A stretch of DNA of 64,000 bases from Siansivirga zeaxanthinifaciens CC-SAMT-1 (GCF_000941055.1 NZ_CP007202.1:306001-370000), one strand, 5' to 3'. Numbered from the stretch's first letter, positions 43,150 to 53,920 are shown. Numbers and translations: made by a program. The notes: generated by a model not told the origin, from the letters alone.

Positions 43150-44157
43150 ATGCCACAATACAAACCTAAAAACAGACTAACACCACAAACGTATATCGAT
43201 GGTGTTTTAAAAGGAGATCGCGTTATTTTATCCAGAGCCATCACCGTTATTGAAAGTAATCTTGAAACCGATAAAATCCTTGCAAAAGAAATAATTCAAG
43301 CCATACTACCAGCTTCAGGAAATTCCATTCGCATAGGTATTACAGGGGTTCCTGGCGTAGGCAAAAGCACTTTTATTGAAGCATTTGGCAAACACCTTAT
43401 CAATGAAGGCAAAAAAGTCGCTATTTTATCTATCGACCCCAGTAGCCAACGCTCGAAAGGCAGCATTTTAGGCGATAAAACGCGTATGGAAGAACTAAGC
43501 CATTTAGAAAACGCATATATTCGCCCTTCTGCCTCGGGCGACACCCTAGGCGGTGTTGCTAACAAAACTGCCGAGAGTATGCTACTTTGTGAAGCCGCCG
43601 GATATGATGTTATTTTAATTGAAACTGTTGGTGTGGGACAATCGGAAACGGCTGTTCATGGAATGACCGATTTCTTTTTATTGCTTATGCTTGCTGGTGC
43701 TGGAGATGAACTTCAGGGTATAAAAAAAGGCATTATGGAAATGGCCGATATGGTAGTAATTAATAAAGCCGATGGCAATAATATGGCATCGAGTGAGATT
43801 GCTCGATTACAGTATCAAAATGCGCTTCATATTTTCCCGCAATCTGATTCGGGATGGTTACCGGTGGTTACCAAAGCATCGTCAATTAACCATACAGGTA
43901 TCGATGTGGTTTGGGAAGAAGTTAAAAAATACAAAAGTTTAGTTGTTAAAAATGGTTATTTTGAATCTAACCGAAATAACCAAAAAATTACCTGGATGTA
44001 TAACAACATAAATGATGCTTTAAAACAACTTTTCTACGGCAGTGATGTGGTAAAAACCAAACTCTCTAAATTAGAAAACGCTATTGTAACTTCTGAAATT
44101 TCTCCAGTAAAAGCAGCCGAAGATATTATGTCGGTTTTTAAGGACCATTTTAAATAA
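43150..44157 (+). CDS. meaB: Methylmalonyl-CoA mutase-associated GTPase MeaB
   Basis: A 335-aa G3E-family GTPase that chaperones and protects the B12-dependent methylmalonyl-CoA mutase. P-loop GVPGVGKS at 66-73; SIDPSSQRSKGSILGDKTRM, ETVGVGQSE (Walker B) and NKADGNN (GTP specificity) are all intact. It is convergent with mutB across a 59-bp gap holding a bidirectional terminator. The presence of an intact MeaB implies the mutase was functional until recently. Confidence 0.95.
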   Translation: MPQYKPKNRLTPQTYIDGVLKGDRVILSRAITVIESNLETDKILAKEIIQAILPASGNSIRIGITGVPGVGKSTFIEAFGKHLINEGKKVAILSIDPSSQRSKGSILGDKTRMEELSHLENAYIRPSASGDTLGGVANKTAESMLLCEAAGYDVILIETVGVGQSETAVHGMTDFFLLLMLAGAGDELQGIKKGIMEMADMVVINKADGNNMASSEIARLQYQNALHIFPQSDSGWLPVVTKASSINHTGIDVVWEEVKKYKSLVVKNGYFESNRNNQKITWMYNNINDALKQLFYGSDVVKTKLSKLENAIVTSEISPVKAAEDIMSVFKDHFK

Positions 44158-44189
44158 AAAAGCAACACTTTTAAAGTATTGCTTTTTTT
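44156..44189. terminator. Bidirectional terminator between meaB and mutB
   Basis: The hairpin AAAAAGCAAcACTT-tta-AAGTaTTGCTTTTT (44156-44187) has A-rich and T-rich flanks and one C/A mismatch. It fills the gap between the converging stops and can terminate both genes. Confidence 0.8.
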
Positions 44190-44216
44190 ATGCATTTTAA
44201 AATACTCGTATTATTT

Positions 44217-46349
44217 TTAATCTTGCTCCAAATATTTTTCCATTATTTTAATAGCAGCCTCAGAAATAACGGTACCCGGACTAAATATTGCAACAACATG
44301 ACGTTCTAATAAATAATTGTAATCTTGTTCTGGAATAACGCCACCAGCAAATACTAAAATATCGGGTCTGCCTAAATCTTTTAAAGCTTCAATTAACTGC
44401 GGAATTAATGTTTTATGTCCTGCCGCCAAACTGGAAGCGCCCACAAAATGCACATCGTTTTCAACAGCTTGTTTTGCAACCTCTTCGGGGGTTTGAAACA
44501 AAGGTCCCATATCGACATCGAAGCCTAAATCTGCAAAACTCGATGCCACAACTTTAGCGCCTCTATCGTGTCCGTCTTGTCCCATTTTAGCCACCATAAC
44601 ACGGGGTCTTCTACCTTCAATTTCTGCAAAAGTATCGGCTAATTTTTGAGCTTTTTCAAATGTTTTATCGTTTTTCACCTCTTTACTATAAACACCACTA
44701 ATTAACTTATTATCGGCTTTATGGCGACCAAAATGCACCTCTAAAGCATCCGATATTTCTCCTAAAGTTGCAAAATTTTCGGCAGCTTCAACAGCTAATT
44801 CCAATAAATTACCATGTCCTGTTTCGGCACAATCGGTTAATGCCTTTAATTTAGCATCAACAACTCCTTGATCTCTGTTTGCTCTTAATTTTTTTAATCG
44901 CTCGATTTGAGATAACCTAACCACCGAATTATCGACTTCTAAAATTTCAATATTCGATTTTTCTTTTGTTTTAAATTTATTTACCCCTACTAAAATGTCT
45001 TGTCCAGAATCTAAACGCGCTTGTTTTCTAGCAGAAGCTTCTTCAATTCGCATTTTAGGCACTCCAGTTTCTATGGCTTTTGCCATGCCTCCTAAAGCTT
45101 CAACTTCTTCAATAAGTTTCCATGCCTTTTTAGCAATTTCCTGAGTTAAATATTCAACATAATAAGAGCCAGCCCAAGGATCGACAGATTTAGTTATCTG
45201 GGTTTCTTCTTGAATATAAATTTGGGTATTTCGTGCAATTCTTGCCGAAAAATCTGTTGGTAAGGCGATGGCTTCATCTAAGGCGTTGGTGTGTAACGAT
45301 TGGGTACCGCCTAAACCAGCAGCCATGGCTTCAATACAGGTTCGGGCTACATTATTAAAGGGATCTTGCTCACTTAAACTCCATCCGGAAGTTTGACTAT
45401 GTGTACGCAAAGCCATCGATTTCGGATTTTTAGGATTGAATTGTTTTACAATTTTTGCCCAAAGCATGCGCGCGGCACGCATTTTAGCAATTTCCATAAA
45501 ATGATTCATTCCTACAGCCCAGAAAAATGATAATCTGGGTGCAAACTCATCAATTTTTAATCCAGAATCTAACCCCCTTCGAATGTATTCCATACCATCG
45601 GCTAAGGTGTACGCTAACTCAATATCGGCGGTAGCACCGGCTTCCTGCATGTGGTAGCCACTAATAGAAATGGAGTTGAATTTTGGCATGTAATTAGTGG
45701 TATATTCGAAAATATCACCAATAATTCGCATGGAAGGTAAGGGCGGATAAATGTACGTGTTACGCACCATGAATTCTTTTAAAATATCATTTTGTATGGT
45801 TCCGCTAAGTTCGTTTAAAGCAACTCCTTGTTTTTTTGCCGCAGCAATATAAAAGGCCATAATAGGTAAAACGGCCCCGTTCATGGTCATAGAAACCGAC
45901 ATTTTATCTAGTGGAATCTGGTCGAACAGAATTTCCATATCTAATATGGAATCTATAGCAACACCGGCTTTACCAACATCGCCTGTAACGCGTGGATGAT
46001 CGGAATCGTAACCACGGTGGGTTGCCAAATCGAATGCCACTGAAAGCCCTTTTTGTCCGGCTGCTAAATTTCTTCTGTAAAAAGCATTCGACTCTTCGGC
46101 AGTTGAAAAGCCAGCGTATTGTCGAATGGTCCAAGGTCGTGTAACATACATGGTACTGTAAGGCCCTCTTGTAAAAGGTGGCAATCCAGCTGCGAAATTT
46201 AAATGCTCGGCATTTTCTATATCGTGTTTTGAAAAATATTTTTTAACAGGTATGCCTTCTGGAGTGTTCCAAACATCTTGATTATCTGAAATTATCGTTT
46301 CCTGTTTTGTTACTGTATCTAATTCTAGATTTGAAAAATCCCGTCTCAT
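44217..46349 (-). CDS. mutB: Methylmalonyl-CoA mutase large (alpha) subunit
   Basis: A 710-aa B12-dependent mutase catalysing succinyl-CoA to (R)-methylmalonyl-CoA interconversion. The N-terminal TIM barrel has [30 protein letters not shown] and [19 protein letters not shown]. The C-terminal cobalamin domain (about 580-705) has the DxHxxG motif in [12 protein letters not shown] and [11 protein letters not shown]. Full length and intact. The start overlaps the small-subunit stop by 4 bp (ATGA). Confidence 0.96.
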   Translation of the reverse strand: MRRDFSNLELDTVTKQETIISDNQDVWNTPEGIPVKKYFSKHDIENAEHLNFAAGLPPFTRGPYSTMYVTRPWTIRQYAGFSTAEESNAFYRRNLAAGQKGLSVAFDLATHRGYDSDHPRVTGDVGKAGVAIDSILDMEILFDQIPLDKMSVSMTMNGAVLPIMAFYIAAAKKQGVALNELSGTIQNDILKEFMVRNTYIYPPLPSMRIIGDIFEYTTNYMPKFNSISISGYHMQEAGATADIELAYTLADGMEYIRRGLDSGLKIDEFAPRLSFFWAVGMNHFMEIAKMRAARMLWAKIVKQFNPKNPKSMALRTHSQTSGWSLSEQDPFNNVARTCIEAMAAGLGGTQSLHTNALDEAIALPTDFSARIARNTQIYIQEETQITKSVDPWAGSYYVEYLTQEIAKKAWKLIEEVEALGGMAKAIETGVPKMRIEEASARKQARLDSGQDILVGVNKFKTKEKSNIEILEVDNSVVRLSQIERLKKLRANRDQGVVDAKLKALTDCAETGHGNLLELAVEAAENFATLGEISDALEVHFGRHKADNKLISGVYSKEVKNDKTFEKAQKLADTFAEIEGRRPRVMVAKMGQDGHDRGAKVVASSFADLGFDVDMGPLFQTPEEVAKQAVENDVHFVGASSLAAGHKTLIPQLIEALKDLGRPDILVFAGGVIPEQDYNYLLERHVVAIFSPGTVISEAAIKIMEKYLEQD

Positions 46350-48162
46350 ACTTCTAACGCTTTAATGTTTTTTTGAACTTTTTTCTGAATTTTCGCTATG
46401 GTTTGTATGACATCCGATTTCATATGAATACAATCATCTAAACCTGCTGCTTTCAACGCATCCAATATATTAACAGGATTACCTGCTAACAAAAGTACTT
46501 TTTCTGAGTTATGTGACCTAAAAGTCTGCACAAATGTTAAAGCACTTGCTTCGTAATCTGGATCTGAACTGCATATTACAACAACATCCGAATTTGATGT
46601 CGCACTCACTTTAGCAGCTGTCTGGGCACTTTCATAATTCTTTTCCTGCCATACTTCGAAACCAGAAACACCTAAAAAATCATAAGAAAAAGCGGCTCGG
46701 GCTTTTCTCATGGTTAAGTTACCAAAACTTGCAAGTTCTACAATAGGTCGTTTGTTAATTTCTTCTACTAAAACTTCGGTAGTTTTTCTAATGGCTTCAA
46801 TTTCTAACGAAGCACGCCTTGGAACGAGTACTTTGGTTTGTGGTTTAGCGCCTTCAGATAACATAGTTGCTGAAATTTTCTCCATAAGATTTGGATATTT
46901 ATTCACCCCAACCATAGGTAAACGTCGCTGACTCATTCGTTTTATTTTTTCCTGACGAATTTCTGCAATTTGCTGTTGAATGATCTCGTTTTCAAAAGCA
47001 TTGTAAAATCCACCAAGTGCTTCAATTGATTTAAAAAGTGCTAAGGCCTTTTCTGAAATTTTCGTTGTTGCCTCTTCAATATAGTAAGCACCATCAACGG
47101 GGTTAGCTACTTTTCCGAAGTAAGACTCTTCTTTTAAAATGGTTGAAATATTACCTGCAATTCTTTTAGAAAATGGCGATGGCGCGTTAAATTCGTTGTC
47201 GTAAGCATCAATTAAAACACCATCTACATTTCCTAAAATTGCAGACATGGCCTCGGTGGTAGCTCGTAATAAATTGGTATGAGCATCGGTAACAGACTTG
47301 CTCCAAATAGAGGTTTTTGCTGTTACGGTGTGTTTAAAATCGGTCACTCCATACGTTTTAGATACGGCATGCAACAAACTGTTAAGCGCTCTAAACTTGG
47401 CTATTTCGATAAAATATTCTGAACCTACAGCCAATTCTATATGTAAATGATTAAATATGGGCTCAATATCCATGCCTCTATCGGATAACTGTTCGAGAAC
47501 AAAAACCAACGCATTTAATGTATAGGCTATTTCTTGAACCTGATTCGAACCAGAATCCAAAAACGCAGTTCCAGAAATTGTTACTGTTTTATAGTTTATA
47601 TAATCTTTAGAAAGTTTAATTAAGCTTTCAATAACTTCAAAAAAGGATGCATTAAACCACCTGTTGTTAGGTAATTAGAAATAAGCCCTAAATCTATAAA
47701 CCCTTTTAAATGGGCGCTTTCCGTAATATTTTGCTCTACATAAGCAAAAAAATCGATAGCAAATTTTAAGGCATTATTTCCTAATTTAAAGGAAACAGCA
47801 ATAGAATTTATATTAATATGTTCAAGAAGTTCAACAACAGAAATGTTTGTATCTACTTTAAAAACAAGTCCGGTAACACCCTCATTTATAGCCTGAAGCG
47901 CTTCTTTATTTCCTTGAGATGCCGTTGTTACATCGATGCCTATATAATTAATCAAATTGGAAGCATTTACCCCAGTTTTGGTTACATAATTTAAAGCATC
48001 GTTCGCATCGTAAAAAGGTTGAAAATTTAAATCGTTTAAGTTTTTCCAAACTAATTTTCTGTTAAAATCTTCACCTTTTAAATCTGTATTTACTTTTTCT
48101 ATCCATTCCTGTTTGGTTGCAGGACTAAAGTCTGAAAAAAGTTTGTCGTTATTAGTATTCAT
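46346..48162 (-). pseudogene. mutA: Methylmalonyl-CoA mutase small (beta) subunit, frameshifted
   Basis: Two adjacent frames together give the complete small subunit. Frame 1 (48162 down to 47620, 180 aa) begins MNTNNDKLFSDF and reaches GGLMHP, then goes out of frame to a stop after LKA. Frame 2 carries on from FFEVIESLIKLSKDY through a normal small-subunit body to the 46346 stop. The break is in a run of six T (plus-strand AAAAAA at 47639-47644); seven would restore a protein of about 605 aa. The small subunit lacks a B12 site but is needed for the heterodimer. Either a real 1-nt deletion, a sequencing error in a homopolymer, or slippage-dependent expression. Confidence 0.85.
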
Positions 48163-48189
48163 TAGGATAATGTTAGGTTTAACTTAAAA

Positions 48190-49479
48190 TTAAATCATGA
48201 TTAAACTATGACCAAAACGCTTAAAAATAGCCTGATCTATAGTTTCGCGATGGTCTGGATGGGCGATATCTCGCAAAGATTCTGCACGTTGTCTTAGGGT
48301 TTTTCCAAACAATTCGGCAACACCATATTCGGTTACAACAAATCTGGCATGAGCCCGCGTTGTTACAACACCTGCACCCTCTTTAAGCGTTGGTACAATT
48401 TTAGAAACGCCTTTAAGCGTTGTTGATGTTACTGCGATAATGGGCTTTCCACCTTCCGATAAGGCTGCTCCACGCATAAAATCCATTTGACCACCAACGC
48501 CAGAAAACATTTTTGTCCCTATAGAATCGGCACAGATTTGTCCGGTGATATCTATTTCAATAGCCGAGTTAATAGCCGTTACTTTAGGATTTTGTCTTAT
48601 AATAGAAGTATCGTTTACATAGGCAATGTCGAGCATTTCAATCTCTGGATTATCATCCATAAAATCATATAAACGTCGGGTTCCCATGGCAAAACCTGAA
48701 ACTATTTTATATGGATTGACCTTTTTTTGAGAACCATTTACAATGCCTTTTTCAACTAAATCTACAATACCCTCCGAAAACATTTCGGTATGCACCCCCA
48801 AGTTTTTATGATTCATTAAATACGATAACACCGCATTTGGAATACCTCCGATGCCCATTTGAAGCGTTGCGCCATCATCGATAATCCCTGCAATATTTTT
48901 ACCAATAGCTTGTTCTTCGGCAGAAGGTGCAACAAATTTCATTTCGTAAATTTCTTCATCAACCTCCACGCAAGCATCAAACTTGTTTATATGAACGATG
49001 GCATCGCCAAAGGTTCGTGGCATTTTGGGATTAATTTGAGCGATAATAGTTTTACCTTGCTCAATCCCTGAAATAACAATATCTACCGAAACACCCAAGG
49101 AGCAAAATCCGTGTTGATCTGGTGGCGAAACATTTACCAAAACCACATCTAAACTCATATAACCCTGACGGAATAAACTAGGAATATCACTTAAAAAAAT
49201 AGGAATATAGTCGGCGGTGTCACCAATCATTTTTCTAATATTGCCTCCTATAAAAAAGGCACTTGTATGAAAACTTTCTCTTAACTCTGGTGCGATATAA
49301 CCACAAGCGCCTTCGGTATGCAAGTGAACAATCTTAACACCTTTTAATTCTGGAGCTCTAGCTACCATGGCTTTAATAAGTGTTTGAGGTGTTGCCGAAC
49401 CGCCTTGAATTAATACACGATCACCAGATTTTATTAGTTTAACAGCAGCTTCGGCTGTCATTTTATTTGGTAAATTCAT
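48190..49479 (-). CDS. Acetyl-CoA hydrolase/transferase family CoA-transferase
   Basis: A 429-aa family I-type CoA-transferase (4-hydroxybutyrate/succinate:acetate CoA-transferase-like). Motifs: IQGGSATPQTLIKAM, VHLHTEGACGYIAPEL, VNVSPPDQHGFCSLGVSVD, GIGGIPNAVLSYL and GGQMDFMRGAALSEGG. In a methylmalonyl-CoA pathway it could exchange CoA between propionyl- or acetyl-CoA and succinate, as in propionate fermentation. It is 27 bp upstream of mutA. Intact; exact acceptor specificity unknown. Confidence 0.88.
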   Translation of the reverse strand: MNLPNKMTAEAAVKLIKSGDRVLIQGGSATPQTLIKAMVARAPELKGVKIVHLHTEGACGYIAPELRESFHTSAFFIGGNIRKMIGDTADYIPIFLSDIPSLFRQGYMSLDVVLVNVSPPDQHGFCSLGVSVDIVISGIEQGKTIIAQINPKMPRTFGDAIVHINKFDACVEVDEEIYEMKFVAPSAEEQAIGKNIAGIIDDGATLQMGIGGIPNAVLSYLMNHKNLGVHTEMFSEGIVDLVEKGIVNGSQKKVNPYKIVSGFAMGTRRLYDFMDDNPEIEMLDIAYVNDTSIIRQNPKVTAINSAIEIDITGQICADSIGTKMFSGVGGQMDFMRGAALSEGGKPIIAVTSTTLKGVSKIVPTLKEGAGVVTTRAHARFVVTEYGVAELFGKTLRQRAESLRDIAHPDHRETIDQAIFKRFGHSLIMI

Positions 49480-49525
49480 ATCGTTACATTTTAATTTTTA
49501 TCTCATTTTGTTTTATAAATCACGG

Positions 49526-50845
49526 TTATCCTAAAAAACTTAAAATAATACCCGCTGCAATTGCAGAGCCAATAACCCCTGCTACATTTGGTGCCATGGC
49601 ATGCATTAATAAATAATTCTGTGGGTCGGCTTTTAAACCCACAGCATGAACTACACGAGCACTATCTGGCACTGCCGAAACACCCGCTGCCCCGATAAGC
49701 GGGTTCAATTTATCATCGCCTTTTAAAAATAAATTCATGAATTTAGCAAACAACAAACCTCCCATAGTGGCGATAACAAAGGATATGGCACCCAGAGCAA
49801 AAATCATCATAGAATCTTTCGTGATGAAAATATCGGCTTGAGTAGAAGCCCCAACAGTCACTCCTAATAAAATCGTAACAATGTCTATAAGTTTTGTACG
49901 TGCTGTATCGGCAAGACGTTCTGTACGGCCAGATTCTTTTAATAAATTACCAAAGAACAACATCCCTAACAAAGGCAAGGCACTTGGCGAAATAAACGTG
50001 GTTAGTAAAAGCGCCACCACAGGAAAAATCATTTTTTCTTTTTGCGAAACTGCTCTTGGAGGTTTCATTCTAATTAAACGCTCCTTTTTGGTTGTTAGCA
50101 ATTTCATAATTGGCGGTTGAATAACTGGTACCAATGCCATGTATGAATAAGCAGCTATGGCAATAGGACCAATTAAATTTTTAACCGTAGTACCATCGGG
50201 TAAAATGTTAATGCCGTTGGCTAGTTTAGATGATAAAAAAATGGCTGTTGGCCCATCGGCTCCTCCAATAATACCAATAGCACCAGCTTCTGGCAGATTA
50301 AAACCTAAATAAAGCGCTCCTAAAAAAGTCGCAAATACACCAATTTGAGCAGCAGCACCTAAAAGCATTAGTTTTGGGTTTGCAATGAGTGACGAGAAAT
50401 CGGTCATGGCACCAATACCCAAGAATATAAGTGGCGGATAAATACCTTTTACAACGCCAAAATACAGATAATTTAAAACCGAACCTGCTTCGTAAATACC
50501 CGTTTGATTTCCAACTACAAACGGAATATTGCCTATAATAACACCTATTCCGATAGGAATTAACAACAAGGGTTCGTAATCAAATTTTATTCCCAGATAT
50601 ATAAAAATGATACCAACCAAAATCATAATCAAATTACCAGATTGAGCGTTTGCAAACCCAGTGAAACTGTAAAATTGTTTAATGCCATTGAAAGCTTCAG
50701 AAACAAAGCTCTCTCCTACCGTATTGTCTGAAACTGTAAGGGTTGTTGTTTCGGTTGTGTGGGTCGCCTTTGCATTTAAGCCCAATACAGGTCTTATAAA
50801 AACAAGTAGCGATAGGACTCCAAATATTAATATTATTTTCTTCAT
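49526..50845 (-). CDS. Na+-translocating decarboxylase beta subunit (OadB/MmdB/GcdB)
   Basis: A 439-aa integral membrane protein from the ATG at 50845 (a TTG at 50854 is in frame upstream). It couples decarboxylation of a carboxybiotin carrier to Na+ export. Conserved: YPPLIFLGIGAMTDFSSLIANPK, IGIIGGADGPTAIFLSSKLA and the C-terminal GAAGVSAVPDSARVVH with NYLLMHAMAPNVAGVIGSA. An extra N-terminal signal-like helix and Ser/Thr-rich segment (about 1-60) precede the core. Partners: gamma subunit, biotin carrier and carboxyltransferase upstream in the same operon. Confidence 0.9.
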   Translation of the reverse strand: MKKIILIFGVLSLLVFIRPVLGLNAKATHTTETTTLTVSDNTVGESFVSEAFNGIKQFYSFTGFANAQSGNLIMILVGIIFIYLGIKFDYEPLLLIPIGIGVIIGNIPFVVGNQTGIYEAGSVLNYLYFGVVKGIYPPLIFLGIGAMTDFSSLIANPKLMLLGAAAQIGVFATFLGALYLGFNLPEAGAIGIIGGADGPTAIFLSSKLANGINILPDGTTVKNLIGPIAIAAYSYMALVPVIQPPIMKLLTTKKERLIRMKPPRAVSQKEKMIFPVVALLLTTFISPSALPLLGMLFFGNLLKESGRTERLADTARTKLIDIVTILLGVTVGASTQADIFITKDSMMIFALGAISFVIATMGGLLFAKFMNLFLKGDDKLNPLIGAAGVSAVPDSARVVHAVGLKADPQNYLLMHAMAPNVAGVIGSAIAAGIILSFLG

Positions 50846-50909
50846 ATGCTTCAATTTTAATCCTTACAAAAAACCAAACATCTTGATTTTAATGAAAGAC
50901 GTATGCTTT

Positions 50910-51332
50910 TTATTCCAGTTCTATCATTAATTCACCTTGCAAAACTTGTTGCCCCACTTTAACATGAATCGCAGAAACTACGCCCGAATACTCAGAAACA
51001 ATACTGTTTTCCATTTTCATGGCTTCAAGTACTAATAGCAAATCGTTGGTTTTTATCTTATCTCCAACATTCACATGAATTGATAAAATATTACCAGGTA
51101 TAGGAGCTATTATTTTTGTTTTAGAAGATGAAGGATTCACTTTTACGGGTTCTACGGCCGCTGCTGTGGACGGTTTACGAACTAATGTTGGTGTTTTTAA
51201 GGTTTTAATTTCTTCTTTCATTTTAACAGAATAAGAGGTTCCGTTAACTTCAAGATCAATGGTGTTGCTTTCGTGTGAAACAATTTTAACACTGTAGCTG
51301 TTTTCGTTTATTTTAAATGTGAAATTTTTCAT
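50910..51332 (-). CDS. Biotin carboxyl carrier protein of the decarboxylase complex
   Basis: A 140-aa protein with an N-terminal beta-rich region and a Pro/Ala/Val-rich flexible linker (about 45-72). A C-terminal biotinyl domain contains VLEAMKMEN, with biotinylated Lys106. It carries CO2 between the carboxyltransferase alpha subunit and the membrane beta subunit. Located between the gamma- and beta-subunit genes, as in methylmalonyl-CoA or oxaloacetate decarboxylase operons. Confidence 0.92.
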   Translation of the reverse strand: MKNFTFKINENSYSVKIVSHESNTIDLEVNGTSYSVKMKEEIKTLKTPTLVRKPSTAAAVEPVKVNPSSSKTKIIAPIPGNILSIHVNVGDKIKTNDLLLVLEAMKMENSIVSEYSGVVSAIHVKVGQQVLQGELMIELE

Positions 51333-51371
51333 GTTAACTACTGCTTTATGGTTGCAAAAAAATGATTATGG

Positions 51372-51734
51372 TTAAAATCTGTTACCGTAGGCACTGTAAA
51401 TTTTAGAACTCCAAGGTGAATACATTTTTCTGGCCTGTTTTATGGTTAAAATAGCATTCTCATCGTCGTGCTGCTCCTTTAAATACATGTGTATGGCTAC
51501 CGAAATAGCTGCTGCCATTTCGCCTGTAAAAGCCTGATTTACTTTTGGTGAAATCTCTTTTACTTTTTTATCGGGTCCTTTGGTAATGATTTTATAGACA
51601 TAAAGCATTATTGGCAAACCATATTTAAAGAAAACTGTTAACAGAATTAATCCCCCAAAAACAATGATTAAACCCGTAATTAAAATAATGTACCCCTCAC
51701 TTATAGCATCGGTATATAATAATAAATGTGTCAT
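51372..51734 (-). CDS. OadG-family decarboxylase gamma subunit
   Basis: A 120-aa protein with one N-terminal transmembrane helix (about 14-38), a short basic stretch and a C-terminal soluble segment ending KMYSPWSSKIYSAYGNRF. Small size, single TM and placement between the carboxyltransferase and biotin-carrier genes match the gamma subunit, which holds the membrane and soluble parts together. The start overlaps the carboxyltransferase stop by 1 bp. Confidence 0.8.
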   Translation of the reverse strand: MTHLLLYTDAISEGYIILITGLIIVFGGLILLTVFFKYGLPIMLYVYKIITKGPDKKVKEISPKVNQAFTGEMAAAISVAIHMYLKEQHDDENAILTIKQARKMYSPWSSKIYSAYGNRF

Positions 51735-53279
51735 TATAAAGGAATGTTTGAATGTTTTTTAGGTGGATTTACCTCTTTTTTATTTGCCAGTAACTCTAAG
51801 GCTCTAATGATTCTGAATCTTGTATTTCTTGGCTCGATAACGTCGTCTATAAAACCATATTTAGCAGCCACATATGGGTTCGCAAATTTGGTGTTGTATT
51901 CGTTTTCTTTTTCTTCTATAAAATGAAGTTTTTCGTTGGCATCTTCTATTTTTCTAATGTTAGAACCTTCTAAAACTTCCACCGCGCCTTTGGCACCCAT
52001 AACGGCAATTTCTGCCGTTGGCCAAGCGTAGTTTAAATCGCCACGCAACTGTTTACAGCTCATCACATCGTGTGCACCTCCATAAGATTTTCGTAATGTT
52101 ATGGTTACTTTTGGTACCGTAGCTTCTCCGTAAGCAAAAAGCAATTTAGCTCCATGAAGAATGATCCCAGCGTACTCCTGACCTGTGCCTGGTAAAAATC
52201 CTGGCACATCAACTAAAGTTACTATGGGTATATTAAAGGCATCGCAAAAACGAACAAACCGGGCAGCTTTTCTTGAAGCTTCACAATCTAAAACTCCAGC
52301 ATAAAATTTTGGCTGATTGGCAACAATACCAACAGAACGCCCGTTAAATCTTGCAAACCCGACAACAATATTTTTAGCATAATTTCTATGAACTTCTAAA
52401 AATTCGCTGTTATCGGTTAAAATTGAAATAACATCAACAATATCGTAAGCCTGATTCGCATTTTCCGGAATTATGGTATTTAAAACATCATCGAGTCGGT
52501 CGATTGGATCGGAAGTCGATACGCTAGGTGGTTCTTCAAGATTATTAGATGGAAGGTAGCTTAATAATTTTCGTATTAGCAATAAATTTTCCTCATCATT
52601 TTCGGCTAAAAAATGAGACACTCCAGATTTTGTAGAATGTATGGTTGCTCCTCCCAGTTGCTCGGTTGTTACAACTTCACCCGTAACCGATTTAACAACT
52701 TTAGGACCTACTTGTTTGATCGGTCATGATAGTAAAATCTGTAAGTGCTGGTGAATATACAGCCCCACCTGCACAAGGACCTAAAATGGATGAAATTTGA
52801 GGAATAACACCTGAAGCCATAATATTTCTTTGAAAAATCTCGGCATAACCCGCCAGAGACCTTACACCTTCTTGAATACGGGCACCTCCACTATCGTTAA
52901 GTCCGATTACGGGGACACCAATTTTCATGGCCATGTCCATAATTTTACAAATTTTTAAGGCATACGTTTCAGAAAGGGAACCCCCAAAAACTGTAAAATC
53001 CTGAGCAAAAATGTAAACAATTCTGCCATCGATAGTACCGTGCCCAGTAACCACCCCATCCGAGAGATAAATTTCTTTATCTAATCCGAAAGATTTAGTT
53101 CTGTGCGTAACAAACATATCGAACTCCTCAAAGCTGTTATCATCTAAAAGAATTTCAATTCTTTCGCGAGCCGTTAACTTACCCTTAGCGTGTTGCGAAT
53201 CGATTCGTTTTTCTCCACCACCTAATTTAGCTTTTGCTCTTTTTTCAATGAGTTCGTTAATTTTAACTTGATTTGCCAT
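51734..53279 (-). pseudogene. Acyl-CoA carboxyltransferase / methylmalonyl-CoA decarboxylase alpha subunit, broken by a 14-nt deletion
   Basis: The N-terminal part (53279 to 52701, 192 aa) has [42 protein letters not shown] and [17 protein letters not shown], then terminates after MTDQTSRS. The next frame continues [13 protein letters not shown]...GGATIHSTKSGVSHFLAENDE and runs intact to 51734 (VDVPGFLPGTGQE, SYGGAHDVM). Relatives read TSYMFVTGP here; this sequence has AGT-A-GGT, so 14 of the 15 nt encoding YMFVT are missing near 52706-52712. Such a change is not a homopolymer artefact. No full-length product can be made. Confidence 0.88.
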
Positions 53280-53317
53280 AAGTTATTTATTTAGACAATT
53301 ATTTCACTTTAATCACT

Positions 53318-53722
53318 TTAATTTTTTGAGCACAACTCGGTAAGAACACCCAAAGTTGATTTCGGATGAAGAAAACCAATATTTAAACCCTCGGCGCCTT
53401 TTCTTGCTTGTTTATCAATTAAAGTAACACCACTTTCTTCTGCCATTTTTAATGCTTCATCTGTATCGTTTACAGCGAAGGCAATGTGGTGAATACCTTG
53501 CCCTTTTTTAGCAATAAATTTGCCTATAGGGCCATCGGGAGTAGTACTTTCTAATAATTCAATTTTTGTAGTACCTACCAAAAAAAAGGCTGTCTTCACT
53601 TTTTGATCGACAACCTCTTCTATGGCATAACATTTCATTCCTAAAACGTTTTCATAATATGTAATGGCTTCTTCTAAATTATCGACAGCAATACCGATAT
53701 GTTCTATATGAGAAATATTCAT
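53318..53722 (-). CDS. mce: Methylmalonyl-CoA epimerase
   Basis: A 134-aa vicinal-oxygen-chelate (glyoxalase-fold) enzyme interconverting (R)- and (S)-methylmalonyl-CoA. Two babbab modules are visible: HIEHIGIAVDNLEEAITYY and GIHHIAFAVNDTDEAL, with metal-ligand His and Glu positions (HIEH, IELLE, GIHH, LTELC) and the family NIGFLHPKST. It is 38 bp upstream of the carboxyltransferase and the first gene of the minus-strand operon. Confidence 0.95.
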   Translation of the reverse strand: MNISHIEHIGIAVDNLEEAITYYENVLGMKCYAIEEVVDQKVKTAFFLVGTTKIELLESTTPDGPIGKFIAKKGQGIHHIAFAVNDTDEALKMAEESGVTLIDKQARKGAEGLNIGFLHPKSTLGVLTELCSKN

Positions 53723-53760
53723 AACGCTTAATTTATGTTAGTTTATTCTTTTAAGTCTAT

Positions 53761-53768
53761 CAAAATTA
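53761..53768 (-). promoter_or_regulatory. Candidate -7 element for the mce operon
   Basis: Minus-strand TAATTTTG matches TAnnTTTG and lies about 40 bp upstream of the mce start. A CATGA-tgaatg-TCATG inverted repeat (53790-53805) occupies the -33 region. A -33 TTTG itself is not evident. Confidence 0.4.
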
Positions 53769-53821
53769 GGAGAATGACCTAGGAATTTTCATGATGAATG
53801 TCATGTAATTAGAACAATTTT

Positions 53822-53840
53822 TTGTAGTTATTAACTACAA
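53822..53840. promoter_or_regulatory. 19-bp palindrome, candidate operator
   Basis: TTGTAGTT-att-AACTACAA is an 8+8 perfect palindrome in the divergent region between mce and the membrane glycosyltransferase gene. It has the size and symmetry of a TetR- or GntR-type operator. The regulator is not identifiable in this window. Confidence 0.45.
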
Positions 53841-53920
53841 CGTAATAGTTGGTTTTGTAATTTAAAATTGATTATTACTACCAATACAAAATCTAAATTC
53901 AATTAAAGTATATTTACCTT

